Positions 43,182 through 53,176 of a DNA stretch of 64,000 bases are shown piece by piece. Under the pieces are notes generated by a model, which worked only from the letters and a program-made list of their open reading frames with translations, made no database searches and was not told the origin of the DNA. The stretch covers positions 50,715 through 114,714 of the forward strand of contig CAYULH010000003.1 in NCBI GenBank assembly GCA_964445645.1. Direction: 5' to 3'. The position numbers were made by a program, and so were the translations under genes. Position 1 is the first letter of the stretch, and each line of letters begins with the position of its first letter. The stretch comes from Aureispira sp964445645. GTDB lineage: Bacteria > Bacteroidota > Bacteroidia > Chitinophagales > Saprospiraceae.

Positions 43182-46100
43182 TTAATATAAATCCACATCT
43201 TCTAGCACCTCAAATGCCAATTTTCTATAATTCTTGTCTTCCAATAGTGCATCAAAGGTATTCATAGCTTTTTCTAGAGCAGGGTCATCATGTCTATAAT
43301 CTCTAATTGCATTATAAGCTGTGATAAGTACTTTTAGGGGTTCTTCTTTTAACAAACGTCTACTCAAATCCGGTCCCAAATGATTTGGGAAATTAGCCGT
43401 TAATTCAATACATTCATTAGGAAATTCATAAGCACATTTTCCTAGATACTTATAGAAAGAATAATCAATATACTGACCAACATTTGATGTTGTGTACTCT
43501 TTAAAGTAAGCATATAGCTTCTCAAAAGATTTTGGTTTGAGATTATAAAAAATCAAAGTATAACTTTGGGCAATTTTCTCATCTTTAGAATTCAAAAAGC
43601 GTCTGATGATTTGTAATGCTTTTTCTGCTTGGTGGTCATATTTTATAAACTCAAATGCAAATTCAACTGCTGCTTTAATACATTGGTTACTTATAGTATA
43701 AAAGTCCTCTAATAAATTTTCGGCACCTTCCATACTATAACAATATGCTTTTACCAGAGCAGGGCCTATAGTTTCATGGGTATCTTCTACGAACATAGCT
43801 CTTTTAATAAAGGGTTTCAAAGCATCAAAATCTACATCAATAAGATGATATAATATTTGATTAGAAATGCGTATCAACTCAGGTCGATAATCATAATTCA
43901 ATTTGCAAAAGTACTCGACAAGAATTTTTCTATCGTCAACAACATTCCACAAATTGCCTAATTTTTGTATTGCACAAGCTCGTGTTGCTGAGGATGCCTT
44001 ACTATTAATAATATGGTCAAGCACCTCTGTTACAAATTGGTAATGATATGGATGAGAAGCAAAATCCATTGCTCTGTACACGGCTGCCCCTCGAACAGAG
44101 TTTAGACCAGCAGAATAGTCATCTGTTATTGGCTGCTTTGCTTCACTGCCCTTGATTACTAATTTTTTCAAAAAAGCTTTAATATACTCCTCTGCTTTTG
44201 AGTAAGTATTTAAATAATCCGATAAGTATATTAAGTCTTTGAGTTCATAATCGTTAAAGTTATTATCCCTATGCGCTGTAGCTTGCTTAAATAGACGAAA
44301 AAACTGCTCCTCCTCTAAATTTCCTGATGCTAGTCCTTCTAATCCAAAAACCTTGTACCTATTTGGTATCTCTGTGTCCGTTATCAATTCTTCAACAAAA
44401 CTTGTAAATCGGTCAATATCATTAGCTACACATTCTTTGAATTTTCTACCATGACTAGTAGCATCTGGTTTTTTAAACGAATCATACTCTGGGTTTTGTA
44501 AAGAATAGGTTCTAAAAGATTTCTTCCAATGCTCATTAGACATTTTATCATAAGTATCTTCATTTAATGCATTGCGATCCCCTCTGTAAACAACAACACC
44601 TTGAGGTTCCTTATTTTCGATTTCCCCAAATTTACGTTTTAGCTCTAAATAGAGTTTTTGCAATCTGATATTTTTTTCTCTATCTAATGGAGGCAATTCC
44701 GTTAATAATTGATACTTAGAACGACCATAAAATTTACTGCGGATCTTTTTTCCATTACCATAATCCCTCACTTTCACTTCACTCTCTATAGCAAAATTCA
44801 TTATTATTTCATCTACTTGACCACTCGTTTCTTTATCAAAATAAGGATAACATGCTCCAAGTGCCTTGCATACTAAATACTTAGGGTACTGTCCTAAACT
44901 GAATAGCTGTTTTAATTTGTCTGTCAAAGAAAATAACTCCAAAAACTCTTGCCAAAATAAAGAAGGGTGTCGACGAACGACCTCTAATGCAATAATTAAT
45001 TCTGTAAGATTAGGTGACTGTATATAAGATTGAACTTCTTTCTGAAAAAAATCAAAATCAGATTCACATTCTGTTTCAATATAAGTTTGAAGTTGATCAA
45101 GTTGTGCATGATGATATTTTGAAGGTGAGTCAAGATTTTTTCGGTCGTAGGAATAATAAGCTTGATTGACATAAACATGATAAGCTAAACTCTTAGGATA
45201 TATTCTTTTTTGTACTATTTCCTGAATAATACTCTTAACCAACAGGTATGCTTTTCTTGGATGTTTTTCCCATAAGACTTTATAAACTGAGGTATCAGGC
45301 TTTTCTCCAGGAAAATATAATTGCTCATTCGGTTCCTCTTCAAAACTTTTTATCTCCACAAATGATTTTAGTTTGTTTATCACCCAATCAGGATAAGTTG
45401 TTGCAGCTTTTTCTAATAATAAAAAAGATATATAAGTATTATTCCCCCAAGCATCCTCTTTATCAAAAACAAACTCGGCTATTTCTAGCATCTTTTGAGT
45501 ATTGATGTCCTTTACTCTCCACCATGTATCAATAATGAGTATTTCGATACCTTGAACATCTTTATTTTGATGTAAAAAGTCTACATAAGCCTCTAGATCA
45601 TGGTCTAGAAACTGCCGAAATAAATTTCTAATAACTAAATCATCCTCTGTTATACCTTCTTCTATTTCTTTTCTTAATAAATGCCTGTCTACAAAAAATT
45701 TAAACCACCCTTTCCCAAAGAGTAAAGTGAGAAAAATTTCCTTCAATTCAGGATTATTCCAAATATTTTTTATCACAAAATCTACTTCATACCCCTCAAG
45801 ATCAGACTGAAAAGCAAATTGTTGTAAACAAAGTAGTTTTAAATGAAATCGTATTTCATTCTTGCTCAAAACAAACTTTTCTATCTCTCTTAAATAAAGG
45901 TTTAAATCATAGCCTCTAAGAAAATTGAGTATTTGTTTGACCATGGAGCGAATAAATAGTCCTTGGTGTTTTGTTTTAATTTCATCATAAAGATTCTTCC
46001 CTTGTGCAATAAATTGTCGAGCAAAAGCATAATCAAAAAATGATTGATGGAAAAACTCAATTTTACGCTCTCCTTTTGTAATGCCTTCAGACTTTAAATA

Positions 46101-47684
46101 CCTCCACTCTTTAGAACTCCTATCAAAATGTATTGAATTGACAGTAATTTTTTGGTCTTGATACATTTTGTCAGCAATTTTAAAAACCAATTGCTCTACT
46201 CTTCTAAAATCAATAGATGGTTTGTTAGGGCTTCTGTTATCATCAATTTTACTTTCCCACAAAATATAATAGAGGTTTTGTACAGTTTGAACACGATTGA
46301 AGTCCAAATCTGGACTATAAACATTCAAAAAAGTAGCTAAATGCAAGGGGACTTGTAACAATTTCAAAAGGCTATTTGAAATACTTCTTCTCTCAATTTC
46401 AACAACCGTCAATACCTCCAAAACTAGCTCTTGATTTAACTCTTGGAGTTTAAATTCCTTCTTCTTCTTGTAGGTGGCAATAATGGGATCGTATTTTAAA
46501 TCATAAATGCGACAAGAAATAATAACCCTCAATCTAGGATTTCTAAGTAGATTGCTTATTAGATTATTGTAGACTTTTAGAGGTTTGAGGTTTGAGGATA
46601 AAGTTTGTGATAAAGCATCTATTTGGTCAATTAGGATTACTCCAACATTGCTTTCACCAACATACTGAATAATTAATTCTTCAAGTGAAACCGTCAATTT
46701 AAATTCTTCTTCAAATTCAATTGAAGACTCAAACGACAAATAATCTGCCTTGAAACAAACAACAGGTATTTCCTTTTTTTTGAGTCGTTCATATAATTGT
46801 GCTACTACTACAGTCTTACCCATACCTGCATCCCCTGAAATAACAGCTATGTTTTCCTCTTCTTTTGTACGAGGTGTATTGATCCAGTTAAGAATTTCAT
46901 CTACTTCCTGTCTAGGTATTTCTCCATAAGACTTTAGTTTAGTATCAACCTGTTTAATAGAGCCTGAAATTGCTTTTGTTTTCTGATCTAGTATCTCTTG
47001 AGACAATGACGGTGTAGAAGTAGGATTTGAAGCTTTATCTTCCTTTTGATTCTGAAAAGGGGAACTAAAGTAACGATTCATTAAATTAAAATCCCTTCGA
47101 ATAATCAGATCAATATCTACTCTTGTGAGTCCTTTTACTTTTATTTGATTTAGCAGAGGCTCCAAGTCATGTTTAATATCAGCAGTATTTAAGCTGGTAA
47201 GCAGTTTATTTTTATTATTGCTGAACACTTTTTGAAGTACTTTATCAAGGTCTTGTTCTTTCCATGTTTCATTAAAACTGGCAATAAGTGTACTCGCCTT
47301 ATCTGTGAATCCTTTTGCAACAACAAAGAAGTATGTAAAATTTTCAATATCATGAATTAGTGATGAACTAGAGGATTCTTTTTCTTTGCATTCCTTTAAA
47401 TGATGTAATAAGAACTTGATTAATTCTTCTAAAACGTCTGTATGAGGGTAATTTTTTCCATAGTTCTTGCATTGTATCACTCCAACTATTTTCTGTTCCA
47501 TGTACAAACTAATATCAACACCTCTATCAGCTGAACCAGACGACAGCACAACCTCATCATAGATTCCTATGAAGATATTGTCCTCTATTTGCTTTTTAAA
47601 ATAGCCATAAACAATCTCTTCAAATTCTCTTGGACTTAAAGCATTAAAATCCAGGTTTCGATTATTGTAATAGAAAGGGTTCAT
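43182..47684 (-). CDS. Mrr-nuclease / STAND (NACHT-like) NTPase with HEAT-like repeats
   Basis: A 1500-residue protein, probably an anti-phage sensor-effector. Residues 1-110 look like an Mrr-type PD-(D/E)XK nuclease: FEEIV (E22/E23), D53 and D57 in SADRGVDISL, and Q71-C-K73 in GVIQCKNY. A P-loop NTPase follows: Walker A GDAGMGKT at 284-291, Walker B VILIDQID with D353, and ISCRIYD as a sensor. The C-terminal 900 residues are helical and HEAT-like. The layout is that of Avs/NLR-like defence proteins, but its sequence differs clearly from the Avs-like protein at the left end. It overlaps the small upstream gene by four bases, is AT-rich, and ends next to tRNA-Met. Role in defence is inference. 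Confidence 0.75.
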   Translation of the reverse strand: MNPFYYNNRNLDFNALSPREFEEIVYGYFKKQIEDNIFIGIYDEVVLSSGSADRGVDISLYMEQKIVGVIQCKNYGKNYPHTDVLEELIKFLLHHLKECKEKESSSSSLIHDIENFTYFFVVAKGFTDKASTLIASFNETWKEQDLDKVLQKVFSNNKNKLLTSLNTADIKHDLEPLLNQIKVKGLTRVDIDLIIRRDFNLMNRYFSSPFQNQKEDKASNPTSTPSLSQEILDQKTKAISGSIKQVDTKLKSYGEIPRQEVDEILNWINTPRTKEEENIAVISGDAGMGKTVVVAQLYERLKKKEIPVVCFKADYLSFESSIEFEEEFKLTVSLEELIIQYVGESNVGVILIDQIDALSQTLSSNLKPLKVYNNLISNLLRNPRLRVIISCRIYDLKYDPIIATYKKKKEFKLQELNQELVLEVLTVVEIERRSISNSLLKLLQVPLHLATFLNVYSPDLDFNRVQTVQNLYYILWESKIDDNRSPNKPSIDFRRVEQLVFKIADKMYQDQKITVNSIHFDRSSKEWRYLKSEGITKGERKIEFFHQSFFDYAFARQFIAQGKNLYDEIKTKHQGLFIRSMVKQILNFLRGYDLNLYLREIEKFVLSKNEIRFHLKLLCLQQFAFQSDLEGYEVDFVIKNIWNNPELKEIFLTLLFGKGWFKFFVDRHLLRKEIEEGITEDDLVIRNLFRQFLDHDLEAYVDFLHQNKDVQGIEILIIDTWWRVKDINTQKMLEIAEFVFDKEDAWGNNTYISFLLLEKAATTYPDWVINKLKSFVEIKSFEEEPNEQLYFPGEKPDTSVYKVLWEKHPRKAYLLVKSIIQEIVQKRIYPKSLAYHVYVNQAYYSYDRKNLDSPSKYHHAQLDQLQTYIETECESDFDFFQKEVQSYIQSPNLTELIIALEVVRRHPSLFWQEFLELFSLTDKLKQLFSLGQYPKYLVCKALGACYPYFDKETSGQVDEIIMNFAIESEVKVRDYGNGKKIRSKFYGRSKYQLLTELPPLDREKNIRLQKLYLELKRKFGEIENKEPQGVVVYRGDRNALNEDTYDKMSNEHWKKSFRTYSLQNPEYDSFKKPDATSHGRKFKECVANDIDRFTSFVEELITDTEIPNRYKVFGLEGLASGNLEEEQFFRLFKQATAHRDNNFNDYELKDLIYLSDYLNTYSKAEEYIKAFLKKLVIKGSEAKQPITDDYSAGLNSVRGAAVYRAMDFASHPYHYQFVTEVLDHIINSKASSATRACAIQKLGNLWNVVDDRKILVEYFCKLNYDYRPELIRISNQILYHLIDVDFDALKPFIKRAMFVEDTHETIGPALVKAYCYSMEGAENLLEDFYTISNQCIKAAVEFAFEFIKYDHQAEKALQIIRRFLNSKDEKIAQSYTLIFYNLKPKSFEKLYAYFKEYTTSNVGQYIDYSFYKYLGKCAYEFPNECIELTANFPNHLGPDLSRRLLKEEPLKVLITAYNAIRDYRHDDPALEKAMNTFDALLEDKNYRKLAFEVLEDVDLY

Positions 47685-48043
47685 AAAGTACTTTTTGGGT
47701 TTAATGAAATTTGTTTCTCACCAAACCATTGTCTTAATCTGACTATATCAACAGCCGTTTTCTTTCCAGAAGCCTCCACTGCTTTACTAAACAAAAATTC
47801 TGGTATAAGGCTTTGACCTTTAAATTGAAAAAAACGATGCCTTATAAGACATTTAATTTCTTCAAGAGGCAGGGTCAAACAATTGACCTGCCGAGCAAAT
47901 TCTATCATTCTTGTATCATCATATCCTAAATGATTCTTAGCTTTTTCCCATTCCTGAATGGCATTAGTTGATGATAAAACTTCTTCTATGTCCAATCCTC
48001 CCATTCTAGAATTGCGTGCTCTTGCAAAAACTTCTGTAAACAA
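47681..48043 (-). CDS. Small protein coupled to the Mrr-STAND gene, unknown; 5' end may be frameshifted
   Basis: The called frame (TTG at 48043) gives 120 residues, but coding-like sequence continues upstream in frame (VSECNCY before the TTG) until a stop, without any standard start. A cluster of ATGs at 48076-48087 lies in another frame; one extra base in the A5/T5 tract at 48066-48070 would join it to this gene, for a product of about 135 residues. The protein is helix-rich and soluble, with no family that I recognise. Its stop overlaps the start of the 1500-residue protein (ATGA), so it is a dedicated partner. It may regulate or adapt the STAND protein. Confidence 0.65.
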   Translation of the reverse strand: MFTEVFARARNSRMGGLDIEEVLSSTNAIQEWEKAKNHLGYDDTRMIEFARQVNCLTLPLEEIKCLIRHRFFQFKGQSLIPEFLFSKAVEASGKKTAVDIVRLRQWFGEKQISLNPKSTL

Positions 48044-48195
48044 ATAACAATTACACTCAGAAACTAAAAATAATTCATCATTTCCATTTTATTCAAAATA
48101 AAAATAAAATAAATTTTCATTTTTTACTTTTAAAATCATAAATTCTTACCAAACAATATAGTTTTCAGTCTAAGTACCCCCCAACAAAAAAAACA

Positions 48196-48228
48196 CCTTC
48201 CAATCATCAGAATTGGAAGGCTTTTTTG
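48196..48228. terminator. Intrinsic terminator of the HYR-repeat gene
   Basis: A 9-bp stem (ccttccaat 48196-48204, attggaagg 48212-48220) with T-runs on both strands. On the minus strand it lies 34 bp after the stop of the gene at 48254. Its right arm is one copy of the 15-bp direct repeat shared with the tRNA-Met terminator. Confidence 0.8.
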
Positions 48229-48253
48229 CATGTATATAGTAAGTAACTCTCTC

Positions 48254-49108
48254 CTACTCCACCTGCACCCTCTGATGCACTCGTCCTTTATCGGTTATTA
48301 TAGTAAGAGTATACAAACCTTGCGGCAATTCCTGCACAGGCAATACAAAGCTGTTGGAGCCATCCAGACGATAAGACTTTATCAACTGCCCCATGACGGT
48401 GCTCATTTGTACTTGCTGCAAAGCTGCATTTTCTACTTGTAAAGTCACTTGCTCACTGGCAGGATTGGGAAAGACCCTTAGGTCAATGGCTTGGGGGCTT
48501 AGGGTTTTAATAGCTACAGTACCAAAAGTATCTACAATTTGTACAGTAGCTACACAAGAACTACTATTCCCAGAGGCATCTACTACTGTTAGTGTTACAG
48601 CTTGGTTTCCCACATCACTGGTGTTAAAGGTCTGTTGAGTTTGTCCATTGATTGAGGAGCTAGTGATGCTACAATTATCTATACTACCATTATCAATATT
48701 GGGAGGTGTAAGCACCACCACTCCAGCAGCATTGAGGTAAAAGGTGCTTCCAGAATTGCAGGAGGCTATTGGAGGCGTGACATCTATGACCGTGACATTG
48801 GCATTGCAGTTAGCTGTATTGCCTGCACTGTCTATCACCGTTATGGTCACCACATTCACTCCCAAATCTGCACAGGTAAACAGTTGTTGAGATGCTCCAT
48901 TGATTAGAATCGTGCTAATGACGCAATTATCAGAACTACCATTATCTATATCAGTAGGAAGTACAGTGACTGCTCCTGAAGAACTTAAATTGGCTGTATA
49001 ATCTTGGCAAACGGCCACTGGTGCGATGGTATCATTGGCACATTGGCTCCAACTGGTGGTAGAAAAGAAGAGTAAGGGCAATAGAAGGATTATAAAGTAT
49101 TGTTTCAT
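48254..49108 (-). CDS. Secreted HYR-repeat protein with T9SS sorting domain
   Basis: A 284-residue surface protein: signal peptide (cut near SWSQ), two HYR-type Ig-like repeats of about 80 residues (DTIAPVAVCQDYT... and TPPIASCNSGS..., each with Asn-Gly-Ser and a conserved Cys pair, ending in VTLTVVDASGN-like strands), and a type A T9SS sorting domain (RVFPNPASEQVTL, LPQGLYTLTI). HYR domains act in adhesion. Much shorter than most members, which have many repeats. The ATG at 49108 begins the signal peptide; the frame from 49120 adds four residues. Confidence 0.85.
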   Translation of the reverse strand: MKQYFIILLLPLLFFSTTSWSQCANDTIAPVAVCQDYTANLSSSGAVTVLPTDIDNGSSDNCVISTILINGASQQLFTCADLGVNVVTITVIDSAGNTANCNANVTVIDVTPPIASCNSGSTFYLNAAGVVVLTPPNIDNGSIDNCSITSSSINGQTQQTFNTSDVGNQAVTLTVVDASGNSSSCVATVQIVDTFGTVAIKTLSPQAIDLRVFPNPASEQVTLQVENAALQQVQMSTVMGQLIKSYRLDGSNSFVLPVQELPQGLYTLTIITDKGRVHQRVQVE

Positions 49109-49379
49109 AATACTAGGCATTGTTAAGGTTGATAAAAAATAGAATGTAAAATGCCTTTAGGTACCAGTAGGCAAGAATAATGGGGAACAAGTTGTTTGTA
49201 TTCTTATATGGAGCACTTCTAAAAAAGTAACCTAAAAGATTTTAAAAAATAATTTTGGTGGCATTAAACCATTTCTAAACAACCTAGTCTAATCAGCAAT
49301 AACAGCTCAAAAAAATGTATATCCGAGTCTTGTTGTTTCATTATTAGCATTCAGAAAATTATCAAAAACCGTTTATTAT

Positions 49380-50015
49380 ATGTCTATCTCTTCTTCTATC
49401 ATCAGCAGTGTGATTATTTTATTATTGAGCAGCAATGTTTTTGCTCAGAATGCCAAGGAGGCGGCTCAAAATCGCCGCCAAATTGCGACAGGCAAAGTGA
49501 CGCTTGATCGCGACATCAAGGAATTGCAAGAAGCCAAAGCAGCACTGGCTGGCAATTCCAATAGCTTGCTTGCTATTTTCAAAAGAGAAATACAACAAAA
49601 TACCAACAAGCTGCAACAGGCTCGAACAGAAGTGCGCCAAAGCAATGCAGAAGTGCGTTCGGAGAGTCGAGAAATTCGCAATGATCGCTCAGAATTGCGC
49701 CGCACGCCTATTGACAACCGCAAAGATGCACGTGATTTGAGAAATGATCGCCGTGATAGAAGGGACGATGTTAGGGATAGACAGGATGATGTCAGTGACT
49801 ACCAGCAACGTCAGGCTTTGCTCAATAAACAAAAAGAGTTGTTGGTAAAATATCAGGCTACTTCTAGCCCCAAAATAGCCGAGCAGTTTTTGGCGACTAT
49901 GCAAAGAGAAATTGGAATGACCAAAGCAGAATTGGGCGAGGATTTGGGCGAACGTAGAGAGGACAAAAGAGAGCGGGTAGAAGATCGTAGAGAGCGCAGA
50001 GAGCGTGTGCGCTAG
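49380..50015 (+). CDS. Secreted Arg/Asp-rich coiled-coil protein
   Basis: A 211-residue protein with a signal peptide (cut near VFAQ) and a highly charged helical body. Residues about 85-140 are dominated by alternating Arg and Asp/Glu (RNDRRDRRDD, VRDRQDD) and the C-terminus repeats the theme (GERREDKRERVEDRRERR). A coiled coil or single alpha-helix is likely, located in the periplasm. No family recognised. Low-complexity codons agaga/gatag support expansion by slippage. A good terminator follows. Confidence 0.75.
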   Translation: MSISSSIISSVIILLLSSNVFAQNAKEAAQNRRQIATGKVTLDRDIKELQEAKAALAGNSNSLLAIFKREIQQNTNKLQQARTEVRQSNAEVRSESREIRNDRSELRRTPIDNRKDARDLRNDRRDRRDDVRDRQDDVSDYQQRQALLNKQKELLVKYQATSSPKIAEQFLATMQREIGMTKAELGEDLGERREDKRERVEDRRERRERVR

Positions 50016-50468
50016 TTGGTGCATCACAACTGAATAATTATTAGGGGAACAGTCATTAGCAGGGTCTAGTGGCTGTTTTTTTTGTGCCAATAGTTTTGGC
50101 TGAGTGTTAGTTTTTGATGAAAACAAAATTGCTATAGTGATAAACAAGTGTTCAAAAATGAACTTTATAAGAGATACGATTGAATCAGACATAAAAAATA
50201 ATTACCTATGAAGGTATTTTTAGTACACTTCTATTAATGTTTTACTTTTTTATAACCAAGACAAAACCGTATCTTGTGTATCATTAATTTGGGTGCTATC
50301 ATTTTTTTTATACTTTATACATACAAACCTAGCAATCAAACCTATACATTTTCAACCAAAATATCATTCAGCAGAACAACGATCTATTGCAATAGATAAT
50401 CTACTGTAAATCGGTCATAGCAACTTATTCTATTTCTTCCAATTTGATAATATTTTTAAACAACAAGC
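50016..50468. other. 453-bp intergenic region
   Basis: Starts with the terminator at 50048-50083. The rest is AT-rich leader DNA of the SLC12-type transporter gene. No small gene is convincing. Confidence 0.5.
50048..50083 (+). terminator. Intrinsic terminator of the Arg/Asp-rich protein gene
   Basis: An 11-bp stem including G-T pairs (50048-50058 with 50067-50077), an 8-base loop and a run of nine Ts ending at 50083. Confidence 0.75.
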
Positions 50469-52757
50469 ATGTCACAATCATCAATTATACCTAAAAAATT
50501 ATTCAGCAAAAAGAAAGGTGACTCGCCACCAAAGAAAGAGCCTATTATGCGAAAGTTTGGCACGTTTCAAGGGGTATTTACCCCAACTGTTCTCACTATT
50601 TTGGGCGTAATTATGTTTCTTCGTCATACATGGGTAGTAGGGCAAGCAGGCGTTGTTGGGGCTATACTAATTGTAGTATTGGCGGTGACGATTACGGGTT
50701 GTACGGCCTTGTCTATGTCCTCTATGACCACCAATATTAGGATTGGGGCAGGAGGAGCTTTTTCGATTATTTCCCAATCGCTGGGGTTAGAAATGGGCGG
50801 CAGTATTGGAGTGCCTTTGTATTTTTCGCAAGCCTGCGCTGTAGCGATGTATGTTTTTGGTTTTAGAGAAGGTTGGCTCTCTATATTTCCAGACCATGCG
50901 GCTTATTCGCTGGTGGTTGACCTTTGTACCTTTGCAGTCGTAGCAAGTATTGCAACCATTAGTACCAATTTTGCTTTTAAGATACAGTATGTAATGATGG
51001 CGATTATTTTTGGAGCTATTGTTTCTATTGTGTTGGGCTTGTTGTCGGTAGATATAGCGGCCAATGCCGATGCCATTCAGATGTTTGGCAAATTTCCTGG
51101 AGAGTTTAATCCCGATAGCCAATCGTTTGAGCATAAAGCCTCCTTTTGGGTTGTTTTTGCGGTCTTTTTCCCTGCGGTAACTGGGGTCATGGCTGGGGCA
51201 AATATGTCGGGCGATTTGGAAAATCCGAGACAAAATATACCAAGGGGAACCTTGGCAGCGGTGGTGTTGACGGCGTTGATTTACTTGGCACTTATTTTTG
51301 TGGGGGCACTTTTGGCTACTCCAGCAGAGCTGACGACCAGCTACAATATTTTTATTGATAAAAGTGCTTGGCGACCTATTGTAATTGCGGGTTTATTGGG
51401 GGCAACGTTCTCGTCTGCCTTGGGTTCTTTTGTGGGTGCGCCTAGAATTTTATTGGCCTTGGGGCAATTTAATATTTTACCGGGGAGCGATCATTTTAAG
51501 AAAGTAGACCTAAAAGGAGAGCCCAAAAATGCCATGTTGTTTACGGCAGTAGTGGTTTTATTTTCTCTTTTGTTGAGAGATCTGAATGCCATTGCGCCGC
51601 TCATTACCATGTTCTTTATGATTACTTATGCTATGATTAATGTGGTGGTACTCATTGAGCAGAGTTTGGGTTTGCCTAGTTTCCGTCCTACGCTCAAAGT
51701 TCCCATTGTCATTCCATTTTTGGGTAGTTTGGGCTGTTTCTTTGTAATGTTTATTATCAATTCTACGGTTTCTTTTATCTCTTTGGGAATTGTAATTGCT
51801 TTTTACGCCATGTTGTTGCGAAAGGATTTGAGTGCGGGCAAGGGCGATGCTCGAAGTGGTTTGTTTACAGCTTTGGCCGAGTGGGCCACCAAAAAATCAG
51901 GGGAGTTATCGCCCAAAAAAGAACAACGAGCTTGGCAACCAGAGTTGCTTATTCCTGTACAGAGTACGAGTGAAATCAAAGGCTCTTTCCGCCTTATCAA
52001 TGCGATGGCCAAACCCAAAGGTTCGGTCAAAATATTGGGGATGCGTGGCATGGATTCGGCTACGGGCATGGCCACCAAACTAGAAGATTTGGTATCTACG
52101 TTTAATAAGGCCGGCATTTCCTCTTCTTATTCGGTTATTGATGGCCGCCAATATGGCGAAGCGGTCAATATCAGTATGCAAGCACTGGGCACAGCATTTT
52201 TTAGGCCCAATACCATCTTGCTCAAGTACCAAGAATCGCAAGAAGTAGAATATCCTTCTATTTTTAATCAAAGTCTCAAGAATGACTGGGCGGTAACCAT
52301 GTATGTTCCCAATGATGAAGTAGGGTTGGGTATTGAGAACACCGTAAATGTATGGATCAAAGCGGTACCCGAAGACTGGGAAGCACAATTGGAACTGGGC
52401 AATAATGACTTGAGCCTATTGCTGGGCTTGATTGTGTTTAAGAATTGGAAAAAGAATGATAAAAATGCCCGTCTTAATATTATTCAGTTGGTAGAGGAAG
52501 GCAGTGACCTAAAAGAAAAAGAGCTGCAACTGAAACGCATCAAAGAATTGGCTCGTTTGCCTCAAGAAGCCGAAATGAGCATTTTGGAGTACGATGCTGA
52601 AGGTAGTTTTTGGCACAAGGGCCCTAGTGCCGATTTGCATATTATGAACTATGCCTTTACAAACGAAAATTTTGAACAGATGAAAACTATTTCTAACCAT
52701 CTCAAAGCATCTTGCTTGTTTACCATAGATTCTAACAATGAAAATGCCTTAGTTTAA
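50469..52757 (+). CDS. SLC12-type cation-chloride cotransporter / amino-acid permease homologue
   Basis: A 762-residue transporter with a short charged N-terminus, about twelve transmembrane helices (45-460) and a cytoplasmic C-terminal domain of about 290 residues. The first helix (FGTFQGVFTPTVLTILGVIMFLR) and the GGAFSIISQSLG and SGDLENPRQNIPRGT segments are signatures of the SLC12 (NKCC/KCC) branch of the APC superfamily. It should move chloride or amino acids with Na+ or K+. The large tail resembles the SLC12 C-terminal domain, which is unusual for simple amino-acid permeases. Ion preference unknown. Confidence 0.88.
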   Translation: MSQSSIIPKKLFSKKKGDSPPKKEPIMRKFGTFQGVFTPTVLTILGVIMFLRHTWVVGQAGVVGAILIVVLAVTITGCTALSMSSMTTNIRIGAGGAFSIISQSLGLEMGGSIGVPLYFSQACAVAMYVFGFREGWLSIFPDHAAYSLVVDLCTFAVVASIATISTNFAFKIQYVMMAIIFGAIVSIVLGLLSVDIAANADAIQMFGKFPGEFNPDSQSFEHKASFWVVFAVFFPAVTGVMAGANMSGDLENPRQNIPRGTLAAVVLTALIYLALIFVGALLATPAELTTSYNIFIDKSAWRPIVIAGLLGATFSSALGSFVGAPRILLALGQFNILPGSDHFKKVDLKGEPKNAMLFTAVVVLFSLLLRDLNAIAPLITMFFMITYAMINVVVLIEQSLGLPSFRPTLKVPIVIPFLGSLGCFFVMFIINSTVSFISLGIVIAFYAMLLRKDLSAGKGDARSGLFTALAEWATKKSGELSPKKEQRAWQPELLIPVQSTSEIKGSFRLINAMAKPKGSVKILGMRGMDSATGMATKLEDLVSTFNKAGISSSYSVIDGRQYGEAVNISMQALGTAFFRPNTILLKYQESQEVEYPSIFNQSLKNDWAVTMYVPNDEVGLGIENTVNVWIKAVPEDWEAQLELGNNDLSLLLGLIVFKNWKKNDKNARLNIIQLVEEGSDLKEKELQLKRIKELARLPQEAEMSILEYDAEGSFWHKGPSADLHIMNYAFTNENFEQMKTISNHLKASCLFTIDSNNENALV

Positions 52758-53176
52758 TTATTAGAATCTCCTACTTATTTACGGCTGTCAGGTACTCTGA
52801 ATGAGTATCTGACAGCCGTTTTTATTAGCCATCCAGCCACGTATCCCCTCTTCGGCTCTTGATCCATAGATTTTATTTAGGCCAGTTTTTCTGACAAAAA
52901 AAACAATATCTACTAGACAGCAATTTTTTCTATTTTTCTCTCAACCTTATAATATTCTACATTTCATTACAAAGCATTATTTAACTAATACTAAATGCTG
53001 TAAAATGAAATAAAATTCCACTTATTGTCCCCAACACCAAAATAACTAAAACACTATGTATCAACACTAATTGTAGTAGATTTACTTTTCATTATTAATG
53101 TTTAAATATTTTGTATACCTTCGCAAAATCATTCTCAAAAATGATAAAATTATATACACATAACACAAACATCATT
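52758..53176. other. 419-bp intergenic region
   Basis: Opens with the terminator at 52781-52825, then AT-rich DNA up to the first adhesin-like gene. No coding potential is seen; the promoter cannot be placed with confidence. Confidence 0.5.
52781..52825 (+). terminator. Intrinsic terminator of the SLC12-type gene
   Basis: A 17-bp stem with one mismatch (52781-52797 with 52803-52819), 5-base loop and a T-rich tail. It starts 24 bp after the stop codon. Confidence 0.85.
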
